Part shown: positions 60,908 to 64,000 of the stretch, piece after piece
Numbering within the stretch: position 1 is the first letter of the stretch
How the letters are laid out: each line of letters begins with the position of its first letter
Assembly: GCA_963719855.1 (NCBI GenBank)
Contig: CAVRDK010000001.1
Span: 806,001 to 870,000, forward strand
DNA from: CAIQPV01 sp963719855
Lineage (GTDB): Bacteria > Pseudomonadota > Gammaproteobacteria > Burkholderiales > Gallionellaceae
Direction: 5' to 3'
Length of the DNA stretch: 64,000 nt
The notes under the pieces: model-generated
Database searches by the model: none
What the model saw: the letters and a program-made list of their open reading frames with translations, nothing else
Told to the model about the DNA's origin: nothing
Made by a program: the position numbers and the translations under genes

Positions 60908-61803
60908 CAAAACTTTCTCAATACGATAAAGTCTGCCAGCTCGCGCAAGCGGCGCGCTTCTTCACCGAAGTCTGCCAGCACATCCAGCGCCTCGCGATGT
61001 AACTCTGCCGCCATTTTTTTCGCCGCCTGCACGCCGAGCAGCGTAACGTAAGTAGGCTTGTCGTTGTCTGCATCCTTGCCAGCGGTCTTGCCCAGCGTAG
61101 CGGTATCCGCCTCGCTGTCGAGCACATCGTCCACCACCTGAAAAGCCAGCCCGACACATTTGCTGAATCGATCCAGCCGGTTCAGTTGCGCCTCGCCCAG
61201 AGCCGCGCCGCAGTGCGCGCCAAGCAACACGGCGGCACGGATCAACGCGCCGGTCTTATGAATGTGCATAAATTCGAGTTCCGGCAGGTTGAGTTGTTTG
61301 CCCACGCTGCCCAAGTCTATCGCCTGACCGCCCGCCATACCGCGCGAACCGGAGGCTACTGCAAGCAGCTTGAGCATTTGCAATTGGTGCGACGGATCAT
61401 CATTCAGCGGATGTTCGGCCAGCAGTTGAAAAGCCAAACTTTGCAGCGCATCGCCCACCAGCAGTGCAGTGGCCTCGTCGAATTGGACATGGCATGTCGG
61501 CTTGCCCCGACGCAGCATGTCGTCGTCCATGCACGGCATGTCGTCATGCACCAGCGAATAGGCATGGATCAACTCGACCGCAGCGGCGGCGATATTAATG
61601 CGGACGACATCCGCTCCGGCCAACTCGCCTGCGGCAAAAGCCAGCAGCGGGCGCACACGCTTGCCGCCGTCCAGCACGCTATAGCGCATGGCCGCGTGCA
61701 AGCGTTCGGGCGCGATATCTGCCGATGGCAGCAAGTTGCGCAGCACATCCTCAAAGCGATTCTGGTGAGCGCTGGACCAAGCCTGAAAATTAAGCGCTGG
61801 CAT
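60907..61803 (-). CDS. ispA: Farnesyl diphosphate synthase
   Basis: Chain elongation to farnesyl diphosphate (C15). 298 aa with the first Asp-rich motif LVHDDMPCMDDDMLRRGKPT, ALLVGDALQSLAFQLLAEHP, and the second Asp-rich region LAFQVVDDVLDSEADTATLG. Starts on an ATG that overlaps the xseB stop (TGATG), and its own stop overlaps dxs. Confidence 0.97.
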   Translation of the reverse strand: MPALNFQAWSSAHQNRFEDVLRNLLPSADIAPERLHAAMRYSVLDGGKRVRPLLAFAAGELAGADVVRINIAAAAVELIHAYSLVHDDMPCMDDDMLRRGKPTCHVQFDEATALLVGDALQSLAFQLLAEHPLNDDPSHQLQMLKLLAVASGSRGMAGGQAIDLGSVGKQLNLPELEFMHIHKTGALIRAAVLLGAHCGAALGEAQLNRLDRFSKCVGLAFQVVDDVLDSEADTATLGKTAGKDADNDKPTYVTLLGVQAAKKMAAELHREALDVLADFGEEARRLRELADFIVLRKF

Positions 61804-62045
61804 CACGACTGACTCGCGTCACCCGTAATCTGAAAAGCCTTCAACGTCCCCTCTTCCAGCACGCGCACCTGCTGCTGCGCATCTTCCAGACGGCCACGGC
61901 AATGCTGCAACAACTCGGCACCGCGCTTGTATGCGGCCAGCGAATCCTCCAGCGACAGCTTGCCCGACTCCATATCGGTGACCACCTGCTCCAATTCGGC
62001 CAGCGCCGCCTCGAAACCTGGTGTTTTTTGGGATTTCCCGGCCAT
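61803..62045 (-). CDS. xseB: Exodeoxyribonuclease VII small subunit
   Basis: An 80-aa coiled-coil-like protein (FEAALAELEQVVTDMESGKL, SLEDSLAAYKRGAELLQHC, RLEDAQQQVRVLEE), the typical XseB sequence. It binds XseA to form exonuclease VII. ATG at 62045 preferred; a TTG six codons earlier gives 86 residues. Lies upstream of ispA and dxs as in many proteobacteria. Confidence 0.95.
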   Translation of the reverse strand: MAGKSQKTPGFEAALAELEQVVTDMESGKLSLEDSLAAYKRGAELLQHCRGRLEDAQQQVRVLEEGTLKAFQITGDASQS

Positions 62046-62139
62046 CTGTATACCCGTTTGCAAAGAGTCGCATTCTACCCAAAGGCTCAGTCCTAAACAA
62101 TTTTTTGAGCAACCAACCCGCTAAGCAACCGTCTTTGGG

Positions 62140-63504
62140 TTACTTACCCTGCGCCGCCTCGCGTACCGTCTGGGCGATGGCTTCCGCCCAATGCCGCACC
62201 GCAGCGCCGTCTTCGCCTTCAACCATCACGCGCAATAGCGGTTCGGTGCCGGAAGGCCGCAGCAACACGCGACCCTTGCCGTCAAGAGCCGTTTCGGCGG
62301 CGGACACGGCGGCACGAACATCGATGTGCGAGGTGTAATCCGTGCCTTTGTCCACGCGCACATTCACCAGCACCTGCGGGTACATGGTCAATCCGGCCAC
62401 GGCTTGCGCCAGCGTTTGTTTGTTCGCGCGCAAGGCATGCAATACTTGCAGGGCGGAGATGATGCCGTCGCCCGTGGTGTGTCGATCCAGACAGATGATG
62501 TGGCCGGAATTCTCTCCGCCCAGTTGCCAGCCGTTCTGCTGCAATAACTCCATCACGTAGCGGTCACCTACCCTGGCGCGCGCGAACGGCACGCCGAGGC
62601 GCTGTATGGCGTGCTCGAAAGCGAGATTGGTCATCAGAGTACCAACCACGCCGCCCTTGAGCATTCCCTGTGCATGGCGATGTTTGGCGATGACGTATAT
62701 CAACTGGTCGCCGTCGTACAAAGTCCCGTCCGCATCCACCATCACTAGCCGGTCACCGTCACCGTCCAGCGCGATGCCGAGGTCGGCATGATGCTCCTTG
62801 ACCGCCTGCTGCAAATTAGCCGGGGCGGTCGCGCCGTAGCCGTCGTTGATATTCTTGCCGTCCGGCTGCGCACCGATGGCGACCACGTCCGCGCCGAGTT
62901 CGTGGAACACATGGCGCGCGATGTGATAGGCCGCGCCGTGCGCGCAATCCACCACCAGCTTCAAGCCGCGCAGATCGAGGTCATAAGGGAAACTGCTCTT
63001 GCAGAATTCGATATAGCGCCCCGCCGCGTCGTCGATACGCTTGGCCTTGCCCAGACTGGCCGAGGGCATGGTAACGATGGGATGCTCCAGCCCGGCTTCG
63101 ATGGCGAGTTCGGTCTCGTCCGGCAGCTTGCTGCCCTTGCTGGAAAAAAACTTGATGCCATTGTCCTCGAACGGATTATGCGAGGCGGAAATGACGATGC
63201 CCGCCTGCAAACGCAATGCGCGGGTGAGGTAGGCCACCGCCGGGGTCGGCACCGGCCCGGCCAGATACACGTCCACCCCGGCGGCAATCAGCCCGGCCTG
63301 CAACGCCGATTCCAGCATGTAGCCGGAGATACGGGTGTCCTTGCCGATCAGCACGCCCGGGCGTTCGCCCTGCGCCAAATGCCAGTCGGCGGAAGCCAGC
63401 ACCTTACCGGCTGAATAGCCGAGATGCATCACGAATTCCGGCGTGATGGGATACTCCCCCACCTTGCCGCGCACACCATCCGTACCAAAATATTTTCTGC
63501 TCAC
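62140..63504 (-). CDS. glmM: Phosphoglucosamine mutase
   Basis: Converts glucosamine 6-phosphate to glucosamine 1-phosphate for UDP-GlcNAc. 454 aa with KYFGTDGVRGKVGEYPITPE, the active-site phosphoserine in GIVISASHNPFEDNGIKFF, metal-binding ALDGDGDRLVMVDADG, GGENSGHIICLDRHTTGDG and LLRPSGTEPLLRVMVEG. The start is a GTG at 63504 with GGAG upstream, overlapping the folP TGA (GTGA). Intact. Confidence 0.97.
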   Translation of the reverse strand: MSRKYFGTDGVRGKVGEYPITPEFVMHLGYSAGKVLASADWHLAQGERPGVLIGKDTRISGYMLESALQAGLIAAGVDVYLAGPVPTPAVAYLTRALRLQAGIVISASHNPFEDNGIKFFSSKGSKLPDETELAIEAGLEHPIVTMPSASLGKAKRIDDAAGRYIEFCKSSFPYDLDLRGLKLVVDCAHGAAYHIARHVFHELGADVVAIGAQPDGKNINDGYGATAPANLQQAVKEHHADLGIALDGDGDRLVMVDADGTLYDGDQLIYVIAKHRHAQGMLKGGVVGTLMTNLAFEHAIQRLGVPFARARVGDRYVMELLQQNGWQLGGENSGHIICLDRHTTGDGIISALQVLHALRANKQTLAQAVAGLTMYPQVLVNVRVDKGTDYTSHIDVRAAVSAAETALDGKGRVLLRPSGTEPLLRVMVEGEDGAAVRHWAEAIAQTVREAAQGK

Positions 63505-64000
63505 TCTGTTACTCCATTCAGTGCATTCCAAACCTTCAACGCATCCACTGTGGCGCCTACATCATGCACGCGCACAATTTGCGCGCCGCGCTGCACCGCC
63601 AGCAACGCCGCAGCTACGCTGGCATAGTCCCGATGTTCCACATCCTGTCCGGTAATCATTCCCAGCATGGATTTGCGCGACAGTCCCGCCAGCACTGGCA
63701 CACCCAGTTCTTTGAGCGCACCCAGACCGCGCAACAAAGCGAGATTATGCACCAGCGTCTTGCCAAATCCAAAGCCCGGATCAACCACGATGCACTCACG
63801 GGCAATGCCTGCGGCTTCGATAGCAGCAATACGCGCGCGCAAAAATTGCAGCACCTCCGCCACTACATCCTGATACTGCGGCTGCGCCTGCATGGTCTGC
63901 GGGTTGCCCTGCTTGTGCATCAGACACACCGCTGCATCGCTCGTGTCCACTGCGGCCAAGGCTTCCGGTTGTTGCAGCGCATTGATGTCGTTGACCATGC
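63501..64000 (-). CDS. folP: Dihydropteroate synthase, C-terminal part (runs off window)
   Basis: Joins hydroxymethyl-dihydropterin diphosphate to p-aminobenzoate in folate synthesis; sulfonamide target. The visible 166 residues include VNDINALQQPEAL, CLMHKQGNPQTMQ, VVDPGFGFGKTLVHNLALLR, AGLSRKSMLGMITGQ and IVRVHDVGATVDALKVW, the main substrate loops. The start lies beyond 64000. Stop overlaps the glmM GTG, matching the widespread folP-glmM pair. Confidence 0.96.
   Translation of the reverse strand, partial: MVNDINALQQPEALAAVDTSDAAVCLMHKQGNPQTMQAQPQYQDVVAEVLQFLRARIAAIEAAGIARECIVVDPGFGFGKTLVHNLALLRGLGALKELGVPVLAGLSRKSMLGMITGQDVEHRDYASVAAALLAVQRGAQIVRVHDVGATVDALKVWNALNGVTE

Noticed and set aside
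1..64000. CRISPR array
   Set aside because: No regularly spaced direct repeats of 25-40 bp were seen; the Cas4-like motifs in the DUF2779 gene are not accompanied by cas genes.

Overview
The window looks like chromosome of a betaproteobacterium, most likely of the Nitrosomonadales/Gallionellaceae type. This is inferred from gene order (folP-glmM, xseB-ispA-dxs, folE2, glyA-nrdR-ribD-ribE/ribBA-ribH-nusB-thiL-pgpA), from protein style and from the density of cyclic-di-GMP and redox-sensing genes. No database search was possible, so the taxonomy is tentative.

Region 1 (1-9.6 kb) is accessory DNA at a tRNA-Asp integration site. It holds small unknown genes, a short tyrosine recombinase, a DUF2779 nuclease followed by a repeat-bearing small protein and a phosphoribosyltransferase, then a duplicated 3' piece of tRNA-Asp (5183-5234). 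A second element, 5217-9629, is bounded by 21-bp direct copies of the tRNA-Asp end. It carries an integrase cut off by an IS21-family insertion, plus two membrane-protein genes.

Region 2 (9.8-19.2 kb) is chromosomal metabolism: ppiD; a three-gene acetoacetate module (CoA transferase, acetoacetate decarboxylase, 3-hydroxybutyrate dehydrogenase); zwf; and a glucan phosphorylase gene split by a one-base frameshift.

Region 3 (19.2-30.6 kb) is mainly signalling: a response-regulator remnant, an HDOD protein, an HD-GYP protein, a YcgR/PilZ protein, a large DUF748 envelope protein, and an HDOD/GGDEF-EAL pair. It also holds a 23-residue basic peptide gene and the first copy of a 302-bp palindrome-ended repeat.

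Region 4 (30.8-38.6 kb) has cysS, glnS, a TPR gene (frameshifted) next to an L,D-transpeptidase, a cyclophilin with two plausible starts, lpxH and a truncated EAL gene.

Region 5 (38.7-49.2 kb) is a redox/oxygen-signalling island on the minus strand. It encodes a NarL-type regulator, a hemerythrin-PAS-histidine kinase split by an IS66 insertion (perfect 8-bp target duplication) and by a one-base slip, a second NarL-type regulator, a small membrane protein, a chemoreceptor with a CxxCH heme motif, and a PAS-GGDEF-EAL-CZB protein.

Region 6 (49.7-64 kb, all minus strand) is core metabolism: pgpA, thiL, nusB, ribH, a fused ribE-ribBA reading frame, ribD, nrdR (frameshifted), glyA, a class I amidotransferase, folE2, dxs, ispA, xseB, glmM and partial folP. 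The second copy of the 302-bp repeat lies between thiL and nusB.

Four to five conserved genes are affected by apparent single-base indels. Either this is an error-prone assembly or several genes are decaying; raw reads would decide.
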